In this document: in pieces, positions 36,461 through 45,013 of the stretch
How positions within the stretch are numbered: the stretch's first letter is position 1
How the letters are laid out: each line of letters begins with the position of its first letter
Source: Rhodocyclales bacterium
Lineage (GTDB): Bacteria; Pseudomonadota; Gammaproteobacteria; Burkholderiales; Rhodocyclaceae
Assembly: GCA_028292485.1 (NCBI GenBank)
Contig: JAQGMG010000024.1
Span: forward strand, 18,485 to 82,484
Length of the DNA: 64,000 bases
Direction: 5' to 3'
Program-made: the position numbers and the translations under genes
The notes under the pieces: model-generated
What the model saw: the letters and a program-made list of their open reading frames with translations, nothing else
The model's database searches: none
What the model was told of the DNA's origin: nothing

Positions 36461-36889
36461 TTAGATCTCGAGTGCCTTGGGCTGCTGGGCGCTATGCGGA
36501 TGGGTGGCACCGCTGTAACACTTCAGCTTCTTAAGCATGGCGTAACCGAGCGGACCCTTGGGCAGCATGCCCTTGACAGCCTTTTCCAGCACGCGCTCCG
36601 GGAAGCGTTGTTGCAACTTGGTGAAATTGGTTTCGTAGATACCGCCGGGATAACCCGTGTGGCGGTAGTACTTCTTGTCCTGTGCCTTGTTGCCGGTCAC
36701 GCGCAACTTGTCGACATTGACGACGATGATGAAATCGCCGGTATCAACGTGCGGCGTGTAAATTGGCTTGTGCTTGCCACGCAGGCGGCGTGCAATCTCG
36801 CTGGCGAGACGGCCAAGCACCTTGTCGGCGCCATCAACCACGTACCAGTCGTGAACGACTTCGTGGGGCTTTGCTGAAAACGTACCCAT
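36461..36889 (-). CDS. rplM: 50S ribosomal protein L13
   Basis: A 142-residue protein ([56 protein letters not shown]). It is an early-assembling 50S protein. AGGAA ten bases upstream supports the start. The leader of about 110 bases carries a small hairpin, GCTTCC/GGAAGC, at 36914-36928. Confidence 0.97.
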   Translation of the reverse strand: MGTFSAKPHEVVHDWYVVDGADKVLGRLASEIARRLRGKHKPIYTPHVDTGDFIIVVNVDKLRVTGNKAQDKKYYRHTGYPGGIYETNFTKLQQRFPERVLEKAVKGMLPKGPLGYAMLKKLKCYSGATHPHSAQQPKALEI

Positions 36890-37008
36890 CTGAGTTCCTT
36901 TACTTCGTATTTAGCTTCCTTGGGAAGCCTTTTTATTGTGGCTTGGAGATGAAGACAACCGCATCGTCGCCGATCCGATTGACCGCTACTCGAAGCGGAA
37001 AGCCGGCG

Positions 37009-37038
37009 ATTGTACTTGTGGGGAAGACAGCATGTCAA
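37009..37038 (-). promoter_or_regulatory. rplM-rpsI promoter
   Basis: On the minus strand TTGACA (37038-37033), an 18-base spacer and TACAAT (37014-37009): a near-consensus housekeeping promoter, expected start near 37002. Confidence 0.82.
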
Positions 37039-37110
37039 ACTTTTGGCCAGCTGTTTTCAGAACAACGACAAAAGCGAAGGGGTAAAGGACAAAAAGAAAA
37101 GGCAAAAGGC

Positions 37111-37254
37111 AAAAAAAAACGCAGCTCGGTTGGAGCTGCGCCAAGTCCACACCAAAGGAGGAGGGTGGAGGAGACACTGGTTGGAGGTGGCGCGGACCTA
37201 ATTCAACCGAATCAATTAACTCAGTTCAGACCGCAGCGCATTCCTCACACGATT
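37111..37254 (-). ncRNA. Candidate small RNA with CCUCC-rich core
   Basis: A transcript of about 144 bases is predicted from a promoter at 37258-37286 to a terminator ending in nine U (37111-37119). No open frame of note lies in it. The middle (37150-37195) is pyrimidine-rich: CACCTCCAACC, then TCTCCTCCACCCTCCTCCTTT, which I give as positions 37157-37177. These contain several exact matches to the ribosome's own anti-Shine-Dalgarno (CACCUCC, CCUCCUU). Flanking complementary pieces (CCAA/TTGG, CCACC/GGTGTGG, GCGCCA/TGGCGC) could hold this stretch in a loop, and GAATC/GATTC could close the 5' part. It would be able to pair with ribosome-binding sites of many mRNAs; the function is inferred. Confidence 0.6.
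37120..37140 (-). terminator. Terminator of the small-RNA candidate
   Basis: On the minus strand CGCAGCTC (37140-37133) pairs with GAGCTGCG (37127-37120) around a five-base loop, followed by nine U. It is directional (A-run only on the left) and shows that something is transcribed leftward just upstream of the rplM promoter. Confidence 0.88.
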
Positions 37255-37257
37255 CAG

Positions 37258-37286
37258 ATTATGGCGATCGGCATTGTGCAACGCAA
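37258..37286 (-). promoter_or_regulatory. Promoter of the small-RNA candidate
   Basis: On the minus strand TTGCGT (37286-37281), a 17-base spacer and CATAAT (37263-37258). An A/T-rich stretch at 37315-37345 lies further upstream. Confidence 0.6.
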
Positions 37287-37289
37287 GAA

Positions 37290-38014
37290 CTTTAGGTGCC
37301 AATTTTCGCAAATGTTTCTATATGCAGATAAATTATTCTTATAAATTTGCAAGTCCCGGAAATTGCACACCTTATCCTTTGCGGCGAACCCAACAGAAAA
37401 ATTAATAGCCACTCGAATTAGCCATCAACTAATGTAATAACGCCAAATTCGCGGGCATTGCGCTGCACTGCAACAGAATCTTTGGAGCGCGATTATCTTT
37501 GCTCTCAATCAGAGTAGCCGAGCCAAATAGGTCCAATGTCCCTGCCTGCCCAAATGGGCAGTTGCATGCAGGTCAAGGCAAAGAAAACAACCCGCTGTTT
37601 CTTGCCATATGACGGGTGATTGAATGGAAGCGAGACGCATCGCGCAGACTGGATGCGTGATAAGGACTGGGGGCTGTGGACAGAGTCATGTGACAGGCGC
37701 CGCCGACACGTTGAAGTGTGTCGCTAGGGGGCTTACGCCGGTCAAGCAGCATTCCGACTGGGAGGATCGTCGTTTTTTATGCCCGGCCCTGGAGGAGGGC
37801 TTGGCTTTGCTAGCCCTATCGCAGGCACGAAGGATATTTTTGTGGCGCTCAAAACCTTGCCACACGGCCAATGTAGCGGTGAGCGTTGCCACCCACAACT
37901 GGAGATCGCCAATTTCCCTACCTGGCAACCAAATCGAATAACTTGGCGCCGTGGATTCCTGTTCCCGCAGAATCGCGATGTATTTGTACTACGTGGCGAA
38001 CATGCAGCCCCGCC
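37290..38014. other. Gene-poor A/T-richer region without a supported gene
   Basis: Roughly 720 bases between the small-RNA promoter and the small frame after lexA. 37300-37440 is clearly richer in A and T than the flanks. Open frames present (for example 37779-38039 plus, 37686-37928 minus) lack ribosome sites and recognisable protein features. I see no RNA gene with conserved features. It may contain decayed coding sequence. Confidence 0.5.
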
Positions 38015-38188
38015 GTCAGCGTGGAGAATTCAAGCGTGACTCTTCGTACAACGCCAGCAGGCCGTAAGTGCGCCCTCGCCTTTGCAGAACGTCCAGCATG
38101 GCTTGCGCCCAAGGTTGAGTAGCGGCACGACTTGCCGGGGCGGGCTGGGTGGCAACGACAGCCTTGCAGGATGATTTGCTCGTCTTCA
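38015..38188 (-). CDS. Small frame downstream of lexA, unknown
   Basis: 57 codons starting MKTSKSSCKAVVATQPAP and ending YGLLALYEESRLNSPR. It lies 70 bases after lexA on the same strand, with GAAAG about ten bases upstream of the ATG. I do not recognise it. The second half (AQAMLDVLQRRGRTYGLLALYEE) could be a helix. Immediately after its stop a different frame continues with protein-like text, so it might be a frameshifted remnant of a longer gene. Low confidence that it is translated. Confidence 0.25.
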
Positions 38189-38258
38189 TATCATGACTTT
38201 CGATTCAATGCGTTAATGGGTGGCGACGATGGCCTTCCTGGCCACTGCAGTCTTGAAT

Positions 38259-38864
38259 TTACGAAAAACTGAAATCGTCGCGAATCAGGCCGACGACCAG
38301 CCCCTCGATGCTCAGGGTCTGACGTCGCGGGTCGACGACGATGGGCTCCATACTGCTGTTCTCGGGCAGCAATTCGATGAAGCCCTTGCGGCGTTGCAAA
38401 CGCTTGACCGTCACTTCGTCGTCGATGCGCGCGACGATGATCTGCCCGTTACGAACTTCAGAAGTACGATGCACGGCGAGCAAGTCGCCTTCAAAGATGC
38501 CGATGTCAATCATCGACAGGCCTCGAACACGCAGTAAGAAATCTGCCCGCGGTTCAAACATCGCTGGGTCGACGCGTACACGCTTGTCAATGCTGGTCTC
38601 CGACAGGATCGGTGAGCCTGCTGCGACGCGCCCGACCACAGGCAAGCCGAGAGATTCCACCAGACGAATGCCGCGAGACGAACCCGCTTCCAGCAAGATG
38701 ACGCCCTTCTTGGCGAGGGCCTTGAGGTGAGCTTCGGCGGCATTGGGTGAGGCAAACCCGAAGGCGGTGCATATCTCCACACGCGTCGGGGGTGCGCCGC
38801 ACTCTTCGAGCGTTGCCCGAATGAAGTCGAGTATTTCTTGCTGCCGGGAAGTGAGATCGTCCAT
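38259..38864 (-). CDS. lexA: SOS repressor LexA
   Basis: A 201-residue repressor-protease. The winged-helix DNA-binding domain (residues 1-68) contains [21 protein letters not shown]. The self-cleavage site is Ala82-Gly83 (VAAGSP), and the catalytic pair is Ser117 (GLSMID) and Lys154 (VTVKRL), so cleavage upon RecA activation should be intact. A LexA box overlaps its own -10, giving autoregulation. The length is normal (E. coli 202). Confidence 0.97.
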   Translation of the reverse strand: MDDLTSRQQEILDFIRATLEECGAPPTRVEICTAFGFASPNAAEAHLKALAKKGVILLEAGSSRGIRLVESLGLPVVGRVAAGSPILSETSIDKRVRVDPAMFEPRADFLLRVRGLSMIDIGIFEGDLLAVHRTSEVRNGQIIVARIDDEVTVKRLQRRKGFIELLPENSSMEPIVVDPRRQTLSIEGLVVGLIRDDFSFS

Positions 38865-38887
38865 TTGTCCTGCACCGATGCCGTTAG

Positions 38888-38903
38888 CTGTATTTATATA
38901 CAG
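38888..38903 (-). promoter_or_regulatory. LexA box of the lexA promoter
   Basis: CTGTATTTATATACAG, identical to the site at 2818-2833. It covers the -10 hexamer of the lexA promoter and lies 24 bases upstream of the start codon. Confidence 0.93.
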
Positions 38904-38921
38904 TTATCGGCGGGGCTGCAA
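38893..38921 (-). promoter_or_regulatory. lexA promoter
   Basis: On the minus strand TTGCAG (38921-38916), a 17-base spacer and TATAAA (38898-38893). The -10 lies inside the LexA box. Confidence 0.75.
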
Positions 38922-38945
38922 GAAAATTGTGAAGCTGCGCACGCG

Positions 38946-39440
38946 TTAGCGCAGCGGCAGGACTACGGAACAAGAATCTTCACAAGACTTGCCCGCAACC
39001 CGCACGGCGTCGATGCCTTTACGGGCCAGCGCGTCAGCCCGCTCGTTTTCCGGATGGCCGGCATGGCCTTTTACCCATAGCCATTGCACTTTGTGGCCCG
39101 CAGCCAGTTCGTCGAGCTGACGCCACAGGTCTTCATTTTTCACCGGTTGTTTGTCGGCAGTCTTCCAGCCACGTTTTTTCCAGCCGTGAATCCACTCCGA
39201 AATGCCTTTTTGCACGTATTGCGAGTCTGTGTAGACGCGTGCGCTGACAGGCCGTTTGAGCGCCGCGAGACCACGGATGACGGCCATCATCTCCATGCGG
39301 TTATTGGTTGTGAGGACTTCGCCGCCCCACAGCTCTTTCTCGTTGTCCCCCACCCGCAGAATGGCGCCCCAGCCGCCCGGGCCTGGATTGCCGCTGCATG
39401 CACCATCGGTAAAGATGTCTACGGTCTCGCTACTTGTCAT
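38946..39440 (-). CDS. rnhA: Ribonuclease HI
   Basis: A 164-residue endonuclease removing RNA from RNA-DNA hybrids. The catalytic acids are Asp12 ([14 protein letters not shown]), Glu50 ([10 protein letters not shown]), Asp72 (YTDSQYV) and the later Asp in NERADALA. The start at 39440 gives the standard N-terminus; an upstream ATG at 39491 adds 17 unlikely residues. It follows the yafS-like gene after about 55 bases, the same arrangement as gloB-yafS-rnhA in E. coli. Confidence 0.96.
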   Translation of the reverse strand: MTSSETVDIFTDGACSGNPGPGGWGAILRVGDNEKELWGGEVLTTNNRMEMMAVIRGLAALKRPVSARVYTDSQYVQKGISEWIHGWKKRGWKTADKQPVKNEDLWRQLDELAAGHKVQWLWVKGHAGHPENERADALARKGIDAVRVAGKSCEDSCSVVLPLR

Positions 39441-39495
39441 GATTGCTGTTCGGTCCTGAGGGGAGGCGATTGTAGGCGAGCTGTTGAACAAAAAG

Positions 39496-40221
39496 TCATT
39501 GCCCCTTTGACGTTTCGCCGCGGCGCGATACGGGTGCCATGGCTTTCTTCGGTCGGGTCTGGGTGCGCCAGTCGGGCATGATCAACCGCATGCCACGCAC
39601 GCGTTTCACGGCTTGCAGGATGTAGGCGCCGCCGGCGAAATGCCACCAGCGATCTCCCGCCGCGTCCATGAATGACCAACGCCGCAACCATGCTTCGGAC
39701 GATACGGGCGGGGCATAGCAGCCAAAGGCGCCGGCGTGTGTTTCGAAACTCAGCAAGGTGAGCCAGTCCTTGAGGCGCGGCACGGAAAAATATTGACCCT
39801 GCCAGGGCAGGTTGCCAAGATTGCCGGAGAACGAACGGCGCAGGCCCCACAGGCTATATGGATTGAAGCCTGCAATGACGACGCTGCCCTCCGGCACCAG
39901 CACCCGCTCGACCTCGCGCAGCAATTGGTGCGGATGCGACGCAAATTCGAGAACATGCGGCAGCACTACCAGGTCAAGACTCTGGCTGGCAAAAGGCAGT
40001 TCTTCCGGGTCGCAAAGCACATCGGATGGCCGCGTGCTGCTGCAATGAAGACGATGCGGCATGCGATTACCGCGCAGGAAATCCTGCATCGGCAGCCCGA
40101 CCTGCACTGCGTTGTAGCCGAAAATGTCGGCAACCATCTGGTCGAACTTGCGTTGTTCCCAAGCGAGCAGATATTGGCCACGCGGGGTGTCCAGCCATTG
40201 ATCAAATCCAGGAATTGACAT
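39496..40221 (-). CDS. SAM-dependent methyltransferase, YafS-like
   Basis: A 241-residue protein of the class I methyltransferase fold lacking a strict GxGxG motif. Recognisable parts are [23 protein letters not shown] (given here as about residues 75-97; motif II/III region), [21 protein letters not shown] (about 100-120) and SLWGLRR. E. coli yafS occupies the same place between gloB and rnhA. The substrate is unknown. The start codon overlaps the frame of divergent gloB. Confidence 0.85.
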   Translation of the reverse strand: MSIPGFDQWLDTPRGQYLLAWEQRKFDQMVADIFGYNAVQVGLPMQDFLRGNRMPHRLHCSSTRPSDVLCDPEELPFASQSLDLVVLPHVLEFASHPHQLLREVERVLVPEGSVVIAGFNPYSLWGLRRSFSGNLGNLPWQGQYFSVPRLKDWLTLLSFETHAGAFGCYAPPVSSEAWLRRWSFMDAAGDRWWHFAGGAYILQAVKRVRGMRLIMPDWRTQTRPKKAMAPVSRRGETSKGQ

Positions 40222-40249
40222 GCCGATTCATGCGCCGAGAATGTCCACC

Positions 40250-41008
40250 ATGCAGATTGTTCCGCTTTCAGCCTTTCGCGACAACTATATCTGGGCCATG
40301 ACGGCGCATGGCCAGTGCGTGATCGTCGATCCTGGCGAGGCGGAACCCGTATTGCGCTTCCTTCTCCAGCACGATTTGCGCCTTGCAGCGATCCTCATCA
40401 CACATCGTCATAACGACCACATCGGCGGCGTGGCAGACCTGCTCGAAGCCTGGCCGGTGCCTGTATTCGGCCCGGCTTTGATTGCCCTGGTAACGAATCC
40501 GGTCAAGGCAAACGACTGCATCGATCTGCCTGGCATTGATGCCCGGGCCTCTGTCATGGAGGTGCCTGGCCATACCGAAGAGCACATTGCATTTTGCTGC
40601 GGTGAGCACCTGTTTTGCGGCGACACCCTGTTCGCCGGGGGATGCGGGCGTTTGCTCGGTAGCAGCACGGCCGCCGAGCTGCACGCATCGCTGCAACGTA
40701 TTGCGACTTTGCCCGAATCAACGCAGATTTATTGTGCCCACGAATATACGCTGGGCAATCTGCGCTTTGCGCAAGCGGTCGAGCCCGAAAATGAAGCGCT
40801 GAAGACGCGGATAGCGCATTGCAATGCCTTGCGCGCAAGCGGCCTTCCCACCCTGCCCTCAAGGCTTGGCGACGAGTTGGCGACAAATCCCTTCCTGCGT
40901 ACCGAAGAGCCAGATATCCGCAACGCGGCCGAGCGGCATGCGGGTGCGCCTCTTGGCAGTCCCGCCGCCGTATTTGCCGCCCTGCGCGCCTGGAAAGATA
41001 CTTTCTGA
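40250..41008 (+). CDS. gloB: Hydroxyacylglutathione hydrolase (glyoxalase II)
   Basis: A 252-residue metallo-beta-lactamase-fold enzyme hydrolysing S-lactoylglutathione. The metal motif is THRHNDHIGG, followed by VPGHTEEHIAF, FCGDTLFAGGCGR and the substrate-side YCAHEYTLGNL. The start at 40250 (MQIVPLSAFRDNYIW) matches the family N-terminus and avoids overlap with the divergent methyltransferase gene; 40220 and 40241 are in-frame alternatives. Confidence 0.95.
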   Translation: MQIVPLSAFRDNYIWAMTAHGQCVIVDPGEAEPVLRFLLQHDLRLAAILITHRHNDHIGGVADLLEAWPVPVFGPALIALVTNPVKANDCIDLPGIDARASVMEVPGHTEEHIAFCCGEHLFCGDTLFAGGCGRLLGSSTAAELHASLQRIATLPESTQIYCAHEYTLGNLRFAQAVEPENEALKTRIAHCNALRASGLPTLPSRLGDELATNPFLRTEEPDIRNAAERHAGAPLGSPAAVFAALRAWKDTF

Positions 41009-41131
41009 CGGCCCATCGCATCTACCCGATCCGCATCTGTTTCGAGATGACGCCATGGTCATTTCCAGCCTGAACAGCTATCAGGCCCCTATCAGCCCAC
41101 TTTCCCGTTGGGCCATCCGGTTCAAAAAACG

Positions 41132-41158
41132 TAAAGACCCTGTAATTTCAGCCGATAA
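41132..41158 (+). promoter_or_regulatory. Sigma-28 (FliA) promoter of the signalling operon
   Basis: TAAAGACC (41132-41139), an 11-base spacer and GCCGATAA (41151-41158). This matches the flagellar sigma-28 consensus TAAAGTTT-N11-GCCGATAA at TAAAG and at all eight -10 bases. The expected start is near 41165, about 25 bases before the first gene. Confidence 0.75.
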
Positions 41159-41189
41159 ACCCCTTTGACGTCATCTATGGTGGCAGGAC

Positions 41190-42017
41190 ATGGGCGATTC
41201 CGGAATACAAGAAGATAGTTCCTCGAACGTCACGCCGAGCACGCTGCTGCTCGTCGATGACGAAGAGAACATCATTTCTGCGCTACGCCGCCTGTTGCGC
41301 CGCGATGGCTATCGCATCCTCACGGCCAACGGCGGCGAGGCGGGGCTGGAAGTGCTGGAACGCGAACATGTCGATGTAATCGTTTCCGATCAACGGATGC
41401 CGGGCATGACGGGTACCGAATTCCTCGCCCGGGCGCGCGCAAAATGGCCGCAGACCATTCGCATCGTTCTCTCCGGCTATACCGAACTCGGCAGTGTGAC
41501 CTCGGCCATCAATGAAGGCTCTGTTTACAAATTTCTGACCAAACCGTGGGATGACGAGCAGTTACGCGCCAACATCGCGGATGCAGTGCACCGCAAGCGG
41601 CTCGATGATGAAAACCAACGGCTGCAACACGAACTCGCTTCTGCCAATGCAAAGCTCAGCGATCTGCTCGAAGAGCGGCAACGGCGTATCGCCATCGGCG
41701 AAGCTTCGCTGCACGTTGCCCACGAGGTCATTGCTGCGCTGCCCGTCGCCGTAATTGGTGTCGACAGCGAGAACATGATCGCGCTTGCCAACGAAGCGGC
41801 GCAACAGCTCTTCGGCAGCAGTCTCATCGGACTCGACGCACGCACCGATCTGCCCGCGGTACTGCAGGACGTCCTGCGTTGCGAGACCCCGAGCTACGAC
41901 AGCGTCATGCTCGATGGCAAAGTCATCCGCGTGGTCAGCAATGCCCTCGGTTCACCGAAAAAGCCGCGCGGGCGCGTGATTGCCGTGTTCTCGAACGAAA
42001 CGGAGAAGCCATCATGA
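41190..42017 (+). CDS. Response regulator with receiver and PAS-like domain
   Basis: A 275-residue protein. The receiver (about residues 18-130) has LLLVDDEENI, the phospho-acceptor in VIVSDQRMPGMTG, and FLTKPWDD. A coiled coil follows (about 135-175), then a PAS-like domain (180-270, LPVAVIGVDSENMIALANEAA). There is no DNA-binding or enzyme domain. It is the first gene of a coupled set (stop overlaps the next start at ATGA) and has a sigma-28 promoter. The receiver is of the RpfG-neighbour type also seen in the later genes of the island. Confidence 0.9.
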   Translation: MGDSGIQEDSSSNVTPSTLLLVDDEENIISALRRLLRRDGYRILTANGGEAGLEVLEREHVDVIVSDQRMPGMTGTEFLARARAKWPQTIRIVLSGYTELGSVTSAINEGSVYKFLTKPWDDEQLRANIADAVHRKRLDDENQRLQHELASANAKLSDLLEERQRRIAIGEASLHVAHEVIAALPVAVIGVDSENMIALANEAAQQLFGSSLIGLDARTDLPAVLQDVLRCETPSYDSVMLDGKVIRVVSNALGSPKKPRGRVIAVFSNETEKPS

Positions 42018-42196
42018 GTCTGCCCGAGCAGCCCGCAACAACTGCCGATACCTCCTGCGAATCGCCGCCTGCCCCGGGCAGTGTTGCCGCCAGGGCAGCG
42101 CTCAAGGCAGCCTTCTCCGCCGACACACCAGACGAAATTCGCGAACGCGTGCTCGATGCAGTGCTCGCCGTGCTCAGCGGAGATGAAGATGACTGA
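42014..42196 (+). CDS. 60-residue acidic protein, unknown
   Basis: A 60-residue frame coupled on both sides: its ATG overlaps the preceding stop (ATGA), and its stop overlaps the HDOD start by eight bases. It begins MSLPEQPATTADTSCESPP and has a probable helix (AARAALKAAFSADTPDEIRERVLDAVLAVLSGDEDD, residues 25-60). I do not recognise it. Tight coupling suggests it is translated and works with the receiver or HDOD protein. Confidence 0.7.
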   Translation: MSLPEQPATTADTSCESPPAPGSVAARAALKAAFSADTPDEIRERVLDAVLAVLSGDEDD

Positions 42197-43076
42197 AGCG
42201 GTCGCACCCGAAGCGGCCGGCGGCGCGGCGCCGAACACGCCGAGCATCGATGACATCGTCAAGCGTCTCGGCGATCTGCCTGCCCTGCCCGCGGTGGCTT
42301 CGGATCTGGTGAGCTCGATGGACGATGATGAGCTGGATCTTGGCGAGCTCGTTGCGAAGATGGAGTGCGACCAGGCCCTGGCAACCAAGACCGTGCGGGT
42401 CGCCAATTCGCCTTTTTTCGGCATGATGGGCAAGGTCAATTCCGTACAGCAGGCAGCCACGGTAATCGGCCTGCGCACGATACGCTCCCTCGCACTGGCC
42501 AGTGCCATGTCGAGCCTGCGCCCACAACCGGGAACACGAGGAATCGATTTACACGAATACTGGCTGCACGCATTCCAGACAGCACTTGCCTCCCGCGAAA
42601 TTGCGCGTGCAGTGCGCTTTGGTCATGACCAGGCGTTCCTCGCCGGCCTGATACACGATCTGGGCAAGCTCGTGCTGGCTGTGCTCTATCCGGAACTGGT
42701 CGAGAAGCTGGCCGCCAAGCGCGCAGAAATGCAAATATCATGGAGTGTTGCCGAACAGGCTCTCGGCCTGCCTTCGCATGGTGCTCTCGGCGCGGCGCTG
42801 GCCAGGCACTGGCATTTTCCCGAGTCGCTATGCCAGGCCATTGACGACCACCATCCACCGTTCGCCGCGTCAGACCGCATTTCCGACATCGTGCACGTTG
42901 CCGATGCCCTGGCGGTTACCTACTGCGCTGCCAGAACCGGCAAGACCGCAGTCATCGAACTCAACGGTGCTGCATTCAAACGTCTGGCGCTGAGCGATAC
43001 GCAATTGCGCGGCGCTGTCCGGGCGCTGAGCCAGGCGGACGACATTGCAAGACAGATGAGCCAGGAGCGCGCATGA
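42189..43076 (+). CDS. HDOD-domain signalling protein
   Basis: A 295-residue protein. The HDOD domain (about residues 20-220) shows LGDLPALPAVASDLVSSM, NSPFFGMMGKVNSVQQAATVIGL (as positions 77-99) and the HD-like GLIHDLGKLVLA. HDOD proteins lack a full metal-dependent phosphodiesterase site and act as scaffolds in signalling. The start at 42189 has GGAG at fitting distance; ATG 42183 is inside it. The end overlaps the kinase start by four bases. Confidence 0.88.
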   Translation: MTEAVAPEAAGGAAPNTPSIDDIVKRLGDLPALPAVASDLVSSMDDDELDLGELVAKMECDQALATKTVRVANSPFFGMMGKVNSVQQAATVIGLRTIRSLALASAMSSLRPQPGTRGIDLHEYWLHAFQTALASREIARAVRFGHDQAFLAGLIHDLGKLVLAVLYPELVEKLAAKRAEMQISWSVAEQALGLPSHGALGAALARHWHFPESLCQAIDDHHPPFAASDRISDIVHVADALAVTYCAARTGKTAVIELNGAAFKRLALSDTQLRGAVRALSQADDIARQMSQERA

Positions 43077-44908
43077 GCTCGGCGCAAGAGCAGCGTCCCA
43101 TCACGCTGTCACATGCCTGGCTGGACCGGCTGGGCATCGGCATTCTCGTCGTGCACGGCCAGACGGTGATACGTGCCACGACGGCAGCCATGTCCCTGCT
43201 CGATCGCAAGGACGCGCCCACCATTGGCCGCGACGTGTTGCAACTATTCGCCTCCGCGGACGAAGACAAACTGCGCCCGTGGCTCAAGGCAATCTATACG
43301 AATTCCGACCATGCCGGCTCCCTGGTCGTGGCGTCGGATGTGGGCAGCCCGCGCCATTTCCGGCTCACAGCCGGGCCCAATGACAGCGGCTCGGAAAGTA
43401 CACGCATCATCACCATCGAGGAACACATCCCCGGTGGCGCGGCAGCGAACGCTGCCGAGCTGCGCCGTACTTTCAAGGAGCTGCTCGATGGCAATCCGCT
43501 GCCGACCTTTGTCCTCAACCGTGAGCACGTCGTGCTGCACTGGAACCGGGCTTGCGAAGTCGTGCTCGGCGTCACTGCCCTCGAAATGGTGGGGACGCGC
43601 GATCACTGGAAACCGTTCTACGATACGCCCACCCCTGCACTGGGCGATTTGATCATCGACGGCACCCACGCTACCGAAGCACAAGATCTGTATGGAGAAA
43701 CGCTGAGACCCTCGCCCATCATCAGCGACGGACTGGAAGCCTCATGCTTCTTCCCCGGCCTCGGCGAAAAGGGACGTTGGCTGCTCATGACGGCCGCGCC
43801 GATCCGCAATGCGCATGGCGTTGTCATGGGTTCCATCGAAACGCTGGTCGATATCACCGAGATCAAGGATGCCGAGGCATCGCTGCGGCTCGCCCAACAA
43901 GGCCTGGAAGATCTGGTCAAAAAACGCACTGCCGAGCTGGAGAGCGCCAAGGGCGCACTTGAACGGGATATTGCGCGGCGCGAGCAGGCGGAGCGGGCAT
44001 TGCTCGATCGTTTCGTCGAAATGACCAATCTGAATATCAAACTATCCGAAGCCAACGAACAGATTCAGTCAGCGCAGAACCAGTTACTGCAGAACGAAAA
44101 GCTGGCTTCGATCGGCCAGCTCGCCGCTGGCGTGGCGCACGAAATCAACAACCCGATCGGCTATGTATTTTCCAACTTCAGCACGCTGGAACACTATGTT
44201 TCCGATCTTCTGTCGCTCATTGAAACCTATCACGCCGCCGAGCCGCACATTGCCGACGAGGCCCAGCTGCAAACCGTGACTGCACTGCGCGAACGCCTCG
44301 ATCTGGACTTCCTGAAAGAGGACACCCGCTCGCTGATGAGCGAATCGCGCGAAGGCATCGAGCGCGTGCGCAAGATCGTGCAGGATCTCAAGGATTTCTC
44401 TCACGTCGATTCCGACGCGTCATGGCAATGGGCCGACCTTCACAAAGGCATCGATTCGACACTCAACATCGTCAGCAACGAAATCAAGTATCACGCCGAT
44501 GTCGTCAAGGAATACGGGCAGATTCCCAAAGTGCAATGCCTGCCATCGCAGCTGAACCAGGTGTTCATGAACCTGCTGGTCAACGCGGCACATGCCATGG
44601 AAGGGCGGGCCTCTCGCGGCGCCATTACGGTGAGCTCCGGGTACGACGACAATGACGTATGGATTGCCATCAGCGATACCGGATGCGGCATGAGCGAAGA
44701 AACATGCAGCAAGATATTCGACCCGTTCTATACCACCAAGCCAATCGGCAAGGGCACGGGGCTCGGGCTCTCGCTGTCATACGGCATCGTGCAGAAACAC
44801 CATGGCACTATCGAAGTCACCTCGGTGCCCGGCGAAGGCACGCGTTTTTGCGTGAAACTGCCAATACGGCAGGCTGAAGAAGTCACGGCCAACGCACAGC
44901 ATGCGTGA
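43073..44908 (+). CDS. Cytoplasmic PAS sensor histidine kinase
   Basis: 611 residues with no transmembrane helix. There is an N-terminal PAS-like region (about 10-115), a second PAS with PAC segment (about 130-270, VVMGSIETLVDITEIKDAE), a long coiled coil (270-345), HisKA with His356 (LAAGVAHEINNPIGY) and HATPase (N box FMNLLVNAAHAM, G1 ISDTGCGMS, F box FDPFYTTKPIGKGTGLGLSL). The HEINNPIGYVFSN type is common in kinases coupled to stand-alone receivers. It is the fourth gene of the sigma-28 operon and likely phosphorylates the island's receivers. Confidence 0.92.
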   Translation: MSSAQEQRPITLSHAWLDRLGIGILVVHGQTVIRATTAAMSLLDRKDAPTIGRDVLQLFASADEDKLRPWLKAIYTNSDHAGSLVVASDVGSPRHFRLTAGPNDSGSESTRIITIEEHIPGGAAANAAELRRTFKELLDGNPLPTFVLNREHVVLHWNRACEVVLGVTALEMVGTRDHWKPFYDTPTPALGDLIIDGTHATEAQDLYGETLRPSPIISDGLEASCFFPGLGEKGRWLLMTAAPIRNAHGVVMGSIETLVDITEIKDAEASLRLAQQGLEDLVKKRTAELESAKGALERDIARREQAERALLDRFVEMTNLNIKLSEANEQIQSAQNQLLQNEKLASIGQLAAGVAHEINNPIGYVFSNFSTLEHYVSDLLSLIETYHAAEPHIADEAQLQTVTALRERLDLDFLKEDTRSLMSESREGIERVRKIVQDLKDFSHVDSDASWQWADLHKGIDSTLNIVSNEIKYHADVVKEYGQIPKVQCLPSQLNQVFMNLLVNAAHAMEGRASRGAITVSSGYDDNDVWIAISDTGCGMSEETCSKIFDPFYTTKPIGKGTGLGLSLSYGIVQKHHGTIEVTSVPGEGTRFCVKLPIRQAEEVTANAQHA

Positions 44909-45013
44909 ACCGGCAACCCAGCGGGAAACCCCAGCGATGTTTGCAAGATTCATGACAATACACATCATGCTGCATGCCACCTTGCCACACGCCACGACGG
45001 AGGGCCCTGTCGC

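Noticed and set aside
37277..37300. Possible sigma-54 site (TTGGCAC followed by TTGC)
   Set aside because: The spacing is wrong: nine bases lie between TGGCAC and TTGC where the consensus needs five.
37686..38039. Open frames of 80-86 codons on both strands in the gap before lexA
   Set aside because: No ribosome sites, no recognisable motifs, and the frames overlap each other. Left as a gene-poor region.
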